In this document: piece by piece, positions 42,123 to 51,891 of the stretch
Layout: every line of letters begins with the position of its first letter
Position numbering within the stretch: position 1 is the stretch's first letter
Assembly (NCBI GenBank): GCA_016219175.1
Contig: JACRCD010000025.1
Location: forward strand, 1 to 64,000
Length of the DNA: 64,000 bases
Reading direction: 5' to 3'
From: Deltaproteobacteria bacterium
GTDB lineage: Bacteria; Desulfobacterota; Desulfobulbia; Desulfobulbales; SURF-16
The notes under the pieces: generated by a model
What the model saw: only the letters and a program-made list of their open reading frames with translations
What the model was told of the DNA's origin: nothing
The model's database searches: none
Translations under genes and position numbers: made by a program

Positions 42123-44774
42123 TTATGGCGTCAGGAGTTTTGGAGTTGCATTGCCGGCAAGCTCGGCCGCCAGGGTCTCCAGCCGGTAATCGCCGTCCAG
42201 AAAGGCGCGGGCCACCTTGGCAACCAGCGCGTCGCTATGCATGGCCGCGTCCAGCAGCCGGGAAAAGCCAAGCAGCCGCCCGACCACCCGGAGCTTTTCC
42301 TCCAGAACCTCGGCTGTCCCCCCCTGGATGGAGGCGGTGAGCAGATCTTCCCGCAGGTCACAAAAAAATCCAGTCGCGGCCATGATCTCGGCCAGACAGC
42401 GGACCCGGCGGCAGCGTTGCGCGAGCCCCGCGCCGCCCCCCTTGAAGCGGAACTTGATGTAGTTCAGCCTGGCATTCAGGCCGCAGATGGCATCCACCAT
42501 GGTGAAGTGAAAATCCATGCGGGCATTGAGGTTGAGAAAATCGCGGGTCACCAGGGCGTAATTGGGCAAACCGATGGGCCGGGCGGAGCGGTGGTCGGTT
42601 AAGAATCGCGACATGATCGAGCCCACCGCCACGCCGGAGGCCATCGGTCCCCAGTTGAGCCCCGGGGTGACGACCCCCTGCCAGAGGGCCTGAAAGGGCC
42701 GGGACAGCACCTGCTCCGGCTTGGCCCATCGGCCGCTACCGGCCAGGAGCCCGCCGCCCAGGTCGATGATGGAGAGGTGAAAAGGCACCTCGCTTTCCAG
42801 GTGAACGGTCACCCCGGAGGCCCGCTCAACCGCCTCGTCTCCGGCCTCGAACATGGCCAGCACCGCCTTTTCGTGGGCGTAGCGGACCAGATCATGCAAG
42901 GTGCGGCATTCCGCGATGGTAAAGGTTGAGCCATAGGCGTCGGTGAGGTTTAGGGGCACGATCCGGTCATAGAGGGCAGCGGCCAGCGGCTCCCGGGGTT
43001 TGGCGCTCCGCTCCTGCCAGGAACCACTTTTCCGCCGGTGACTCTCCCGGCACCACGCCATCTCCTCAGCGCTGGCCTCAAAAACCGCGCCACCCTCGCC
43101 ATCAACCAAAACCGCAGCATTGTCCGTAAGCTCCACCGTGGCTCGACCAAGCCCGGTCAGCATGGGAATTTCATACTCCCGCGCCACGCAGGAGAGGTGA
43201 TCGGCCGGGTTGCCCAAGTCGACCAGCAATCCCCCGACCTGCCGGAGAACGCCCACCGCCTCCACCAGACTCTGATGCATGACCAGCACGTAGGGCGGAT
43301 CGGTCAGCGCCTCAAGGTCCCGTCTGCTCCCGACAAGGCGCACCCGCCCACCTCCCAGACCCGGGGCCGCGACCAGGCCGCCGCTCAGAATCGGCTTGCG
43401 GCCGGGACCACTCCCCGTCCCGGCGGAGCGGCCGGCAACCACCTTCAGCGGCCGGGACTGGAGAAGCACCACCTTGCCCTGGTGGTCCACGGCCCATTCA
43501 ATATCCTGGGGTCCGCCCTGCCATTCTTCCACGGCCAGGCCAAGCCTGGTCAATTCCAAAATTTCAGCCTCGGACAACACCGGCTCCGCGCAACTCTGTT
43601 GGTCAAGCACCTCTTCCAGCACGCCGCCTGTCCCGGAGCTGACCAGGCGGCGGCTCTTTTGGGCCACCTGCCTCTCGCCGGGACCGGAGCCGTCCCGGGG
43701 AGGCTGATAGACATCGGCCGCTTCGCTGCCGGCCACGGCCAGTTCCCCCAGCCCGTGTACCCCGCTGATCAGCATCCTGCCGCTGCCGGCAAAATTCGGG
43801 TTCACCGTGAAAAGAATGCCCGCAGCCCGGGCATCCACCATTTCCAGACAGAGAATGGCCAGGTCGAATTCATAAGGGGCCAGCCCCCCATGCCGCCGGT
43901 AGGCGAGATTGCGCACAGTGAAGGCGCTGGCCACCACCTGCTTGAAGGCCTCCTCCAGCTGCGGCACCGACACCACGTTCAACACCGAAAGATACTGGCC
44001 GGCAAAGGAGTGGCTCAGGGTATCCTCTCCCACCGCGCTGCTCCGCACGGCAAGCCCCTTGCCCGCCCGGAAGAAGGGCGTGGCGGCGCCAGCCAGGGCG
44101 GCGCGCAAATCCTGGGGCAGCGGCGTGGCCAGGATCAGCCGCCTGACCTCATCCACCGCATCCTGACCGGGCAGGCCATCCCCGTTTTTTTCCCCCGCCC
44201 GCAGCCGGGCCACCAGCCGCATATAGAGATTTTCCTGATCCAGAAAGAGACGGCAGACCGTAACAGGCAGCACGAACCCGGCCGGCACCGTAAACATGGC
44301 GGTCCGGCGCAGCCGGGCAAGAGTGGCGGCCTTGCCGCCCACACCCCGCAGCATGGCCGGGGTCACCTCATCCAGGCCAAGACAGAAGGGCAGCCGTTCC
44401 GCCTGGGGCAAGCCGGCCAGCTTCTTTCTGATTGCCGCGGCCAGCAGCGACTGCCGCTGGGTCAGGGGTGCGGAGCGGCCACCGGTGAGGCGTTCCAGCT
44501 TCTCCACCAGATCGGCCGTGACCTCCAGCAGCTCGGTCGTGTCCCCGCTCAGGGCGCCGGGCCAGATAACCGGTGAGCGCAGGGCCCCCCCCAGGTCGGT
44601 GATGAGCTCCACCGCCCGGTGGTTGTCATCAAGCAGGACGCGGAAAACCTGGTACCGGGCCCGCAGCCTGGCCAGCTGCTCGTTCTTGCGCTGTTGGCCG
44701 CGCTGGCGCAGGGCGGTGAGGGGGTGCAAAAGCCAGTCGCGCAGCATCTCAGCGCCCAGACGCGAATGGCTCAT
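42123..44774 (-). CDS. PPDK/PEP-synthase-like protein, paralog 3 (atypical C-terminal domain)
   Basis: An 883-aa protein (ATG at 44774; an alternative ATG at 44747 would follow the upstream stop by one base). It begins with a helical region (residues about 1-110), then a PPDK_N-type ATP-grasp domain (VGGKAATLARLRR, VRSSAVGED, SFAGQYLSVLN, DIEWAVDHQGKVVLLQSRP), then a swivelling phospho-His domain (LGNPADHLSCVAREYEIP). The last about 300 residues (CRTLHDLVRYAHEKAV, IDLGGGLLAG, YIKFRFKGGG) are not the usual PEP-binding barrel. It overlaps paralog 2 by 26 bases. The role is unknown; it may move phosphate to a protein or small molecule. Confidence 0.75.
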   Translation of the reverse strand: MSHSRLGAEMLRDWLLHPLTALRQRGQQRKNEQLARLRARYQVFRVLLDDNHRAVELITDLGGALRSPVIWPGALSGDTTELLEVTADLVEKLERLTGGRSAPLTQRQSLLAAAIRKKLAGLPQAERLPFCLGLDEVTPAMLRGVGGKAATLARLRRTAMFTVPAGFVLPVTVCRLFLDQENLYMRLVARLRAGEKNGDGLPGQDAVDEVRRLILATPLPQDLRAALAGAATPFFRAGKGLAVRSSAVGEDTLSHSFAGQYLSVLNVVSVPQLEEAFKQVVASAFTVRNLAYRRHGGLAPYEFDLAILCLEMVDARAAGILFTVNPNFAGSGRMLISGVHGLGELAVAGSEAADVYQPPRDGSGPGERQVAQKSRRLVSSGTGGVLEEVLDQQSCAEPVLSEAEILELTRLGLAVEEWQGGPQDIEWAVDHQGKVVLLQSRPLKVVAGRSAGTGSGPGRKPILSGGLVAAPGLGGGRVRLVGSRRDLEALTDPPYVLVMHQSLVEAVGVLRQVGGLLVDLGNPADHLSCVAREYEIPMLTGLGRATVELTDNAAVLVDGEGGAVFEASAEEMAWCRESHRRKSGSWQERSAKPREPLAAALYDRIVPLNLTDAYGSTFTIAECRTLHDLVRYAHEKAVLAMFEAGDEAVERASGVTVHLESEVPFHLSIIDLGGGLLAGSGRWAKPEQVLSRPFQALWQGVVTPGLNWGPMASGVAVGSIMSRFLTDHRSARPIGLPNYALVTRDFLNLNARMDFHFTMVDAICGLNARLNYIKFRFKGGGAGLAQRCRRVRCLAEIMAATGFFCDLREDLLTASIQGGTAEVLEEKLRVVGRLLGFSRLLDAAMHSDALVAKVARAFLDGDYRLETLAAELAGNATPKLLTP

Positions 44775-47298
44775 TGCCGATGCGTCCCAGAAATTCCGTA
44801 AAAAAGCGGTCCATGGCCGCGTCATCGGCCATCTTGACATCAAGCTGGCGGGTGAAGGCGACCAGCTCGCCCAACCGGACCAGAATGCTTTCCAAATGGG
44901 AGCGCTCCAGCATCTTGGCCTTGCCAAGCACCAGGTCGCCCTTGCGTTCCACCTTGAAGTGGAGGCCGGCCAGCACCTGACCGATCATGACTGCCCGCCG
45001 CTGCCGCTTGCCCTCCTCGGCAAAGCCGCCGACAAAACGGAAATAGACATAGTTGTCTTCCGGCTCATCGGCCAGGTAGCAATCGATGATGTTGAAATGG
45101 TAACCCAGCCGCAAACTCAGGTTGCAGTAATTTTCAGCGATGATGGCCAGGTTTTCGCCGCTGTAGGCCGGGGCGTTGGTCAGCATGGTCAGGGGACGGG
45201 CGAGACCCGAAAGAAAATCCCGCATCCCGAAGGGGGCGGGCTCACGGTCCCAGGCCTGCTCGTTCAACAGCCCGCGCAGCAGACAGGAAAAAGGACGGCT
45301 CGTCACCTGCCCCGTCTCCACCCGGCTGCCGGCGGACTCTGCCAGACCGCCGCCTATATCGATAAGGCGGATCTTGATGGGGAGGTCAGCCGTAAGCAGC
45401 GGGCCGCCGCCGGACATCTGGCGGCCGGAGGCATGAAAGTCTATCATTTCGGCCACCGCCCGTTCATGGCAGAAACGGAGAAAATCATGGATGGTGCGGC
45501 AGCCCTCCATGCGGAAGGCCGGGTCAGCCGGATCCACCAGATTCAGGGGGGCAATGAGCCGCAACAGACTCCTCAGCTGCCGCGCTTCGAGGTTGTCCGC
45601 CCAGGACGCCATCCCGTTGCCAGCGGGCAGACCGGCCGGGAGCTCAACCCGGCCCTGGTAGACCGTGCGCTCCTCCACGTCGATCATCACCTCGACCCCG
45701 TCGGCCAGCAGGCGGGTGGCCTCCCCGGCGCCGAACAGGGCCGGGGTCCGGTACTCCCTGGCGATGGTGGCCAGATGGCCGGTGGGACTGCCGATATCAG
45801 TGATAATCGCCGCGGCGCGCCGGACGATGCCGGCCAGACGGGGACTGGCATAACGGCTCACCGCCACCGCGCCCACCGGGAAACTCTCGGTTGGGGTCTC
45901 ATCCGTCACCCGCACCACCCGCCCGCCCGCCAGACCAAGCTGACAGACATGGCCGCGGTTGGTCATGAGCACCGGCAATCTGGACAGCTCGACAGCCAGA
46001 TGGGCCGGGGTCCCGGCGACAGCGGACTGCCGCAGCCGCAAGGGGCGCGACTGGAGAATCCAAAGCCGGCCTTCGGAGTCGAGGCACCACTCGATATCCT
46101 GGGGCGACTCGAAATGCTTCTCAAGCTGCAGGCCATATTCGGCCAGCTGCCGCAGAACCGGCAAACCCACCACCCCGGAGCCGCGCCGCAGGCCGGAGAC
46201 CGCGGGCGCCGCCGGATCAGGCCCGTCCATCGCCGTGCCGGAAGCACGGACGGCAATGGTGCTGGACCGCGGATTAAAAGGATGGCTGCGGCTCAGCTGG
46301 AACCGGTCCCCGCTGTCGCGTCCGGAAACCAGCGTCTCCCCGGCTCCGGCCACCGCCGAAATCACCAGAACCTCGGCCTCAGGCCTGTTGGGATCACGGG
46401 TATACAGCACGCCGCTGGCCAGGGCCGCCACCATGGGCTGCACCACCACGGCCATGGGCGCCTCCTCCGCTGAGACGTCCGCCTCGACATAGCCCAAGAG
46501 GCGCTCGGAAAAACGCGAGGCCATGACTCGCAGGCAGGCGGCGCCAATTTCCCCGGCCGGGACAGAAAGGAAGGATTGGAACTGGCCGGCAAAGCTGCGC
46601 TCCCCATCCTCCCCCACGCCGCTGCTGCGCACGGCAAAGCAATCAGGTTGCCATGGCCCCGCGCCCATTTTTTTCACGGCTGCGTTTATGGCCGCGGCAA
46701 GATCATCCGGCAGCCGGGCCTCCGCAAACAGTTTTCCGATGCGGCCGGCCCGCTCGGCTGCATCGGAAAAATCACGGAGGATTTCATTGCAGCGGGCAAA
46801 AAGGTTGTTGGCCTCCATGAACCGGCGATAGCCGGCGGTGCTGACCACAAAACCAGCGGGGGTCGGCAGCTTGAGGGTATTGAACACCTCTCCCAAATTG
46901 GCGCCCTTTCCCCCGGCCAGGTGAACCAGGTCACGGTGCAGCACCTCCCACTCCAGCACCAGCTGCGCGCCATAGGGACCGGGGCCGCCGGCCAGGATAT
47001 CGGCCAGCTGGTCGGCGGTGGCGGTGAAGCGCTCATAGAGCAGCCCGTAGCGGTCGGCCGCCATGGCATTCAGGTTATAGATGACCTGGCGGCCCTTTTC
47101 AACAATACCGGTCACCGAGATGCGCAGAAAAGAACGGTCGTAAATATACTCGCCGCCCAAGGCCCGTTCCAGATCGGCGATCATCTCCAGAATCCGGTTA
47201 TTCAGGGCCAGGATGCGGCGGAAATGGCGGAACAGGGCGGCAAAACCCTCCATCCCTTCCTGTTGTTTTGTCCCGGCCGATCCCTTGCCTCGTATCAT
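44749..47298 (-). CDS. PPDK/PEP-synthase-like protein, paralog 2 (atypical C-terminal domain)
   Basis: An 849-aa protein with the same layout: an N-terminal helical part (residues about 1-125), ATP-grasp (GGKGANLGEVFNTLKLPTPAGFVV, VRSSGVGEDGERSFAGQFQSF, DIEWCLDSEGRLWILQSRP), swivelling His domain (IGSPTGHLATIAREYRTPALFG) and a C-terminal domain (CRTIHDFLRFCHERAV, IDIGGGLAE, YVYFRFVGG). The start overlaps the histidine kinase stop by 4 bases. The His domain keeps the candidate phospho-His. No PEP-barrel residues were recognised. Confidence 0.82.
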   Translation of the reverse strand: MIRGKGSAGTKQQEGMEGFAALFRHFRRILALNNRILEMIADLERALGGEYIYDRSFLRISVTGIVEKGRQVIYNLNAMAADRYGLLYERFTATADQLADILAGGPGPYGAQLVLEWEVLHRDLVHLAGGKGANLGEVFNTLKLPTPAGFVVSTAGYRRFMEANNLFARCNEILRDFSDAAERAGRIGKLFAEARLPDDLAAAINAAVKKMGAGPWQPDCFAVRSSGVGEDGERSFAGQFQSFLSVPAGEIGAACLRVMASRFSERLLGYVEADVSAEEAPMAVVVQPMVAALASGVLYTRDPNRPEAEVLVISAVAGAGETLVSGRDSGDRFQLSRSHPFNPRSSTIAVRASGTAMDGPDPAAPAVSGLRRGSGVVGLPVLRQLAEYGLQLEKHFESPQDIEWCLDSEGRLWILQSRPLRLRQSAVAGTPAHLAVELSRLPVLMTNRGHVCQLGLAGGRVVRVTDETPTESFPVGAVAVSRYASPRLAGIVRRAAAIITDIGSPTGHLATIAREYRTPALFGAGEATRLLADGVEVMIDVEERTVYQGRVELPAGLPAGNGMASWADNLEARQLRSLLRLIAPLNLVDPADPAFRMEGCRTIHDFLRFCHERAVAEMIDFHASGRQMSGGGPLLTADLPIKIRLIDIGGGLAESAGSRVETGQVTSRPFSCLLRGLLNEQAWDREPAPFGMRDFLSGLARPLTMLTNAPAYSGENLAIIAENYCNLSLRLGYHFNIIDCYLADEPEDNYVYFRFVGGFAEEGKRQRRAVMIGQVLAGLHFKVERKGDLVLGKAKMLERSHLESILVRLGELVAFTRQLDVKMADDAAMDRFFTEFLGRIGNEPFASGR

Positions 47299-48791
47299 CG
47301 CTCTTCCTCATTCCGCCGGCTATCCTCGCTATCCACGAGCGGCAGGGCAATGCGAAAGATCGTGCCGCGCCCCGGCTCGCTTTCCAGGCCGATCACCCCG
47401 CCGTGCTTTTCGATAATGGAATAGCTTACCGAAAGGCCAAGGCCAGTGCCGTCGCTCTTGGTGGTGAAAAAGGGATCAAAAATGCGCTTGCGGTCTTCAC
47501 TGCTGATGCCCGGTCCGGTATCGGTGATCTCCACCACCCCGGCCTGCTGCTCCGGCATGGCCAGCACCCGGACGGTCAGGCAACCGCCGGGCCCCATGGC
47601 CTGGATGGCGTTCAGCATGATGTTCACCAGCACCTGCTCGATCTGACTAGGGAAACCGCTGCTTTTGACCGGCCCGGCCGGAAAATCGGTTTTGACCTCG
47701 ATCTGACTGAGGCGCAGCTGATTTTTCAGGAGCCCGACGGAATTTTCAGCCAGCTGCACCACATCCATCACCACGGGATCGGTAATCTTGGCCTTGCGGA
47801 TAAAAACCAGCAGATTCTGCACCACCTCCCGGGCCCGCTCGGTCTGGGCCAGGATCTCCGCCACCATTTCCCGGGTAGCCCCGCCTTCCTCCTCCGGCAG
47901 ATCCTCAAGCAGCACCTCGGCGGTAAGCGAGATGTTGTTTAAGGGATTATTGACCTCGTGGGCCAGGCCGGCGGTGACCTCACCGATGGTGGCCAGCTTG
48001 GCCGACTGGATCAAGGCCTCCTGCTTTTCCACCAGGCTGCCCAGCATGAGATTTAAGGAGTTGACCAGTTCCACCCCCTCCAGCGATCCCCGCACCGCCG
48101 GGTCCATGGGGATGACACTCAGCTCGCCGTTTCTGATGCGGGTGGCTGCCTTGCGCAGATACTCCAGCGGCTCGGTAACCCAGCGGATCAGGAAAAAGGC
48201 GAAGATGCCGCCCAGGAATATGCTGATCTGCATGCTGGCCAGGGAAAAATGCCGGTAGCGCTGGGCGTCGTTTTCCGCCTCCAGCCTGGCCTCGGCATCA
48301 AGCTTCATGATATATTCGGTGAAGCTCTGGCCCAACTCCCGCACCCGCTGTTTCATCTCGGTGGGCGGCGGCCCGTTCAGCTTGCTCAGCTGTTTGAGCA
48401 CGTCAGCGTAATCTTCCAGCTGGGTCCGGTAAACGGCGATCTCCTCGCCGGACAGCACGGCGACATCCTTCAAATGGCTGACCCTGAACCGCACCTGATC
48501 GATGTAATCCAGGGCATTGCTCAAATCGGCATGATTCTGATAGAGAAGAAAGTTCTTCTCATACCGTCTTGTTTCGAGAACCTTCTGGTTCAGCTCGTAC
48601 GAAAGTTCTATGAGGGTGATCTTGTCGGCCACCCGGGAGAGGGAGTAGAGGGCGCTGATGGTGGAGAAGCAGACCAGCCCGAAAACAATGGCCATGCTGA
48701 TGATCATCTTGCTCCTGAGCGAACGGGCCCGGCTCGGCCATTGGCAGGACGGCCCGGTCGTCCGGGGATAGAGCCGGCCGGCGGACATCAT
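47295..48791 (-). CDS. sensor histidine kinase with HAMP domain
   Basis: A 498-aa membrane sensor: two helices (IISMAIVFGLVCFSTISAL and ISIFLGGIFAFFLIRW) bracket a periplasmic four-helix-like domain of about 140 residues rich in coiled coil. HAMP follows, then a dimerisation H-box AGLAHEVNNPLNNIS with the phospho-His, and HATPase motifs NIMLNAIQAM, DTGPGI, GTGLGLS. It resembles NtrB-like atypical kinases. It is coupled by overlaps to the response regulator (48788) before it and PPDK-like paralog 2 after it. Confidence 0.9.
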   Translation of the reverse strand: MMSAGRLYPRTTGPSCQWPSRARSLRSKMIISMAIVFGLVCFSTISALYSLSRVADKITLIELSYELNQKVLETRRYEKNFLLYQNHADLSNALDYIDQVRFRVSHLKDVAVLSGEEIAVYRTQLEDYADVLKQLSKLNGPPPTEMKQRVRELGQSFTEYIMKLDAEARLEAENDAQRYRHFSLASMQISIFLGGIFAFFLIRWVTEPLEYLRKAATRIRNGELSVIPMDPAVRGSLEGVELVNSLNLMLGSLVEKQEALIQSAKLATIGEVTAGLAHEVNNPLNNISLTAEVLLEDLPEEEGGATREMVAEILAQTERAREVVQNLLVFIRKAKITDPVVMDVVQLAENSVGLLKNQLRLSQIEVKTDFPAGPVKSSGFPSQIEQVLVNIMLNAIQAMGPGGCLTVRVLAMPEQQAGVVEITDTGPGISSEDRKRIFDPFFTTKSDGTGLGLSVSYSIIEKHGGVIGLESEPGRGTIFRIALPLVDSEDSRRNEEER

Positions 48792-49189
48792 CTCTTCCCG
48801 TCCAGATCGGCCACGGCCCGCAGGATGGCGTCCTTGATTTCATCCAGCCGGAAGGGCTTGGCAATGAAATCAAAAACCCCCTCGCTGAAGGCGGTGTCGG
48901 CGGTATCCATCTCGGCGTAGCCGGTAATGATAATCACCCGGGTGGCGGCATTGATCTTTTTAATCCCGCGCAGCACCTCCAGGCCGTCCAGCCCCTGCAT
49001 CTTGAGGTCGGTGACCACGATGTCAAAGGGCTCCCGCGCCGCGGCGGCCAAGGCCTGGACCGGGTCAACATAGGCCTCCACCACATATCCCATCCTGGTA
49101 AAAATCTGGCTCAACCGCTTGCCGACAATACTTTCATCGTCGATCACCAGAAGCCGATAAATTTTGCCGCTGTTGCTGCCCATCCCCAT
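48788..49189 (-). CDS. single-domain response regulator
   Basis: A 133-aa CheY-like receiver: LLVIDDES (acidic pocket), VVTDLKM (phospho-Asp), IIITGYAE and AKPFRLDE (Lys). There is no output domain, so it probably relays phosphate or acts by protein contacts. Its stop overlaps the histidine kinase start by 4 bases (ATGA), so the pair is a cognate two-component system inside the PPDK-like operon. Confidence 0.92.
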   Translation of the reverse strand: MGMGSNSGKIYRLLVIDDESIVGKRLSQIFTRMGYVVEAYVDPVQALAAAAREPFDIVVTDLKMQGLDGLEVLRGIKKINAATRVIIITGYAEMDTADTAFSEGVFDFIAKPFRLDEIKDAILRAVADLDGKR

Positions 49190-49225
49190 CCTCCTTACTT
49201 TTTCCGGCCTTCGCCACCGGGAATC

Positions 49226-51820
49226 TTATCCCCGGGAGGCGAGCACCCCGTAATTGCCCATCAGAAAGGCCTCCGCATAATAATCAACCATACCCTCGCT
49301 GTCGAGCCGGACATCAAGCTGCCGGGTAAAGCCGACCAGCCTGCCGAGTATATCGAGAATCCGCTCCATATCGGCGCGAATCAGATTGCCGTGCCGGGCG
49401 ATGACCAGATCACCCCGGGTTTTGATGCGGAAATCAAACTCAACGAGGATTTTTTCAATCAGCATGGCCCGCCGGCTGCGCTTGGCGAGATCGGAGGCGC
49501 CTCCCAGAAAGCGGAAATAGATGTGGTTGTCCCGCTCCTTGTCGCTGCAGTAGGCATCGATAATATTGAAATGATAACCCAGCCGGAAGCAGAGATTGAC
49601 ATAGTTGGCGCCGATGATGGCGATATTATGCCCGGTATAACTGCCGTCCAGGGAGGCTGCGGGCGCGCTCAGCATGCTGCTCATCAGGTCGCGGATTCCC
49701 ACCGGCATGCTCGCCAGATGCCAGACCTCGGGGAAAAGCATGCCGCGCAGTATGGCCCGGAATGGTTCGGAAAGCACGGCCTGAAAATCCACCCGATCCG
49801 GCGGCGTGCCGGGAACCAGTCCGCCGCCGATATCGATGACAATAACCCCCACCGGCACCGGCAGATGCAGGTGACAGGCGATATTATCCCGCAGCAGCCC
49901 CTTCTCGTCGCGCCCCAGCTCAACCAGCTCCCGCACCGCCTTTTCGTGGACGAAACGCAGCACATCGTGATAGGTGCGGCAAGCCGTCACCGTGAAGTTG
50001 TCCAGCAGCGGATCGACCAGATTGAGCAGGGAAATCTTTTTCAACAACCGGCGCAGCAGCCGAAACTCCCGGCTGACGGCAAGCTGCATGCCGCTGCCGG
50101 CCCGGTAGGCCAGAAGCTCAGCCACCCGGCCCCGGTAAATCCTGCCATCAACGGCATCGACCGTGATCTCCTCGCCGGGCCGCAGTTTGTCCAGAATACC
50201 CGCCACTCCCACCAGGCAGGGCACCCGCAGCTCCCGGCAGAGGGTGGCCATATGGCTGACCGGAGTGCCTGTTTCGGTAAGGATGGCCGCGGCCCGGTCC
50301 ATGACCTTGACAAAGCGGGAGGAATCGCGCCGGCTGATCAGGACCCCGTTGACGGGAAAATCATCCAGGTCGCGGCTGGAGCGGACAGGATAGACCACCC
50401 CGCAGCCCACGCCCTGCTGGGCCACTTTCCCGAGACCGGCCGCGATCAGCTCATGGCGGTTAAGCCCCTCGGCCAGCTGCCGCCGCTCCTGGCCCGAGAC
50501 GGGGATGCGCAGGGGCCGCGCCTGGAGAATAAAGAGCTGCCCGGCTGCATCAAATGTCCACTCCACATCCAGGGGCCGGCGGAAACGGTTCTCCAGTCCC
50601 ACCAGCTGCTCAGCCAATTGCCGCAGCTGGCTGCCCTGCAAACAGGGCTGACGGCGGCGCGCCCGGGGCAGATCAACGAACCGGTGGCCCACGCCCGGCT
50701 GAAAATAAAGCCCGGTCGCCTTGTCCGCAATCCGCTCTTCCAGTATGGCCGATGGCAAACTTTTGCTCAAGACAAAGTAATCGGTGGCAATTTTCCCGGC
50801 GACCACGGGAGAGCCCAGGCCCCAGGCCCCGGCCACCACCATGTTTTCCGCAAGCGGCCTGGCCGGATCAAGGGTATAGGCCACCCCGCTCACCGCGGAG
50901 TAAACCATGCGCTGGCAACAGGCGGCCATGACCGGATCCCTGTCACCTGGAAACATCCTGTCATAATAATAAACAGCCGTTCTGTCAAAGAGGCTGGCAG
51001 CAACCCGGCGGTAGGCAGCAAAAACCGCCTCCGCTGCCGGGGCCACATTGAGGATGGACTGAAACTGCCCGGCAAAGGAGTATTCCTGATCCTCTTCCGG
51101 GGCGCTGCTGCGCACAGCCAGGGTCAATTTCTCCCCGGACTCGTCCCGGGGCATGCGCCGCAGGGCCGCGGCAATTCCGGACAGAAGATCGGGTGGCGGG
51201 GCGGCATTGGTTACCCCCCTGGCCAGCGTTGCCCGGCAGCGTTCCACTACCTCCTCATCCGTACTGGTCCGGAATGTTTCATACTCTTTGCGCAGATCCG
51301 CCATGTCTAAAAGATCATGAAAGGCGCGGGTGGTGATGACGAAACCGTCCGGGACCACAATTTCGCCGATACGCCGCAGTTCCGCCAGATGCCCTGCCTT
51401 ACCCCCGACCCTGCCCCAGGCATCGGGGGTGATCGTTTCCAGCCCCTGCACCAGAGGCCCTAGCCGCTCCTCCCTGCCGCTCATGGTCTCCTCCAGGCTT
51501 TGCGCCAGGCGGGAGACAATTGGCGCAAGTTCCGGGAAACGGTTGCCGCAGAGGCCATTCAAGGCGTCAACCGAGCCGGTTATTGTATCATGCAGATCAG
51601 CCAAGGCCTGCTCAATATAGCGTTGGTCGAAGATGAAATCACCGCTGCCTTTTTCGCCCAGATCGGCGATAAGCTCCAAGGCCCGGTTATTGCTGTCGAG
51701 AACAGCCCGGAAACGCTGGAAAACCTCCCGGGGCGCCGTTTTTCCGGGGGAAAACCGCAAAAGCCCGCGCCAGCTCAGGCCTCTCCATATTTCCGCCAGA
51801 CTATGTGCGATACCGCCCAT
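49226..51820 (-). CDS. PPDK/PEP-synthase-like protein, paralog 1 (atypical C-terminal domain)
   Basis: An 864-aa protein with an N-terminal helical segment (to about residue 125), ATP-grasp (VGGKAGHLAELRR, VRSSAPEEDQEYSFAGQFQS, VEWTFDAAGQLFILQARP), phospho-His-like domain (TGTPVSHMATLCRELRVP) and C-terminal domain (CRTYHDVLRFVHEKAV, IDIGGGLVPG, NHIYFRFLGG). It shares layout with the two later paralogs but heads the series, directly upstream of the response regulator. It lacks the usual PEP-barrel. Three diverged copies plus a two-component pair suggest a signal-linked phosphotransfer device. Confidence 0.82.
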   Translation of the reverse strand: MGGIAHSLAEIWRGLSWRGLLRFSPGKTAPREVFQRFRAVLDSNNRALELIADLGEKGSGDFIFDQRYIEQALADLHDTITGSVDALNGLCGNRFPELAPIVSRLAQSLEETMSGREERLGPLVQGLETITPDAWGRVGGKAGHLAELRRIGEIVVPDGFVITTRAFHDLLDMADLRKEYETFRTSTDEEVVERCRATLARGVTNAAPPPDLLSGIAAALRRMPRDESGEKLTLAVRSSAPEEDQEYSFAGQFQSILNVAPAAEAVFAAYRRVAASLFDRTAVYYYDRMFPGDRDPVMAACCQRMVYSAVSGVAYTLDPARPLAENMVVAGAWGLGSPVVAGKIATDYFVLSKSLPSAILEERIADKATGLYFQPGVGHRFVDLPRARRRQPCLQGSQLRQLAEQLVGLENRFRRPLDVEWTFDAAGQLFILQARPLRIPVSGQERRQLAEGLNRHELIAAGLGKVAQQGVGCGVVYPVRSSRDLDDFPVNGVLISRRDSSRFVKVMDRAAAILTETGTPVSHMATLCRELRVPCLVGVAGILDKLRPGEEITVDAVDGRIYRGRVAELLAYRAGSGMQLAVSREFRLLRRLLKKISLLNLVDPLLDNFTVTACRTYHDVLRFVHEKAVRELVELGRDEKGLLRDNIACHLHLPVPVGVIVIDIGGGLVPGTPPDRVDFQAVLSEPFRAILRGMLFPEVWHLASMPVGIRDLMSSMLSAPAASLDGSYTGHNIAIIGANYVNLCFRLGYHFNIIDAYCSDKERDNHIYFRFLGGASDLAKRSRRAMLIEKILVEFDFRIKTRGDLVIARHGNLIRADMERILDILGRLVGFTRQLDVRLDSEGMVDYYAEAFLMGNYGVLASRG

Positions 51821-51891
51821 GCATACCTCCAGACCGGCTCAGCCGGGGCACGGCAACACCTCCATTTCAGCCGGTCCGGAACAGGGAATTT

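Noticed and set aside
43038-46473. long plus-strand frames (512 and 725 codons) opposite PPDK-like genes
   Set aside because: Antisense shadows: low-complexity composition and no recognised motif, whereas the minus-strand frames carry PPDK motifs throughout.
49391-51310. 639-codon plus-strand frame opposite PPDK-like paralog 1
   Set aside because: Antisense shadow with His/Gly/Pro-rich composition.
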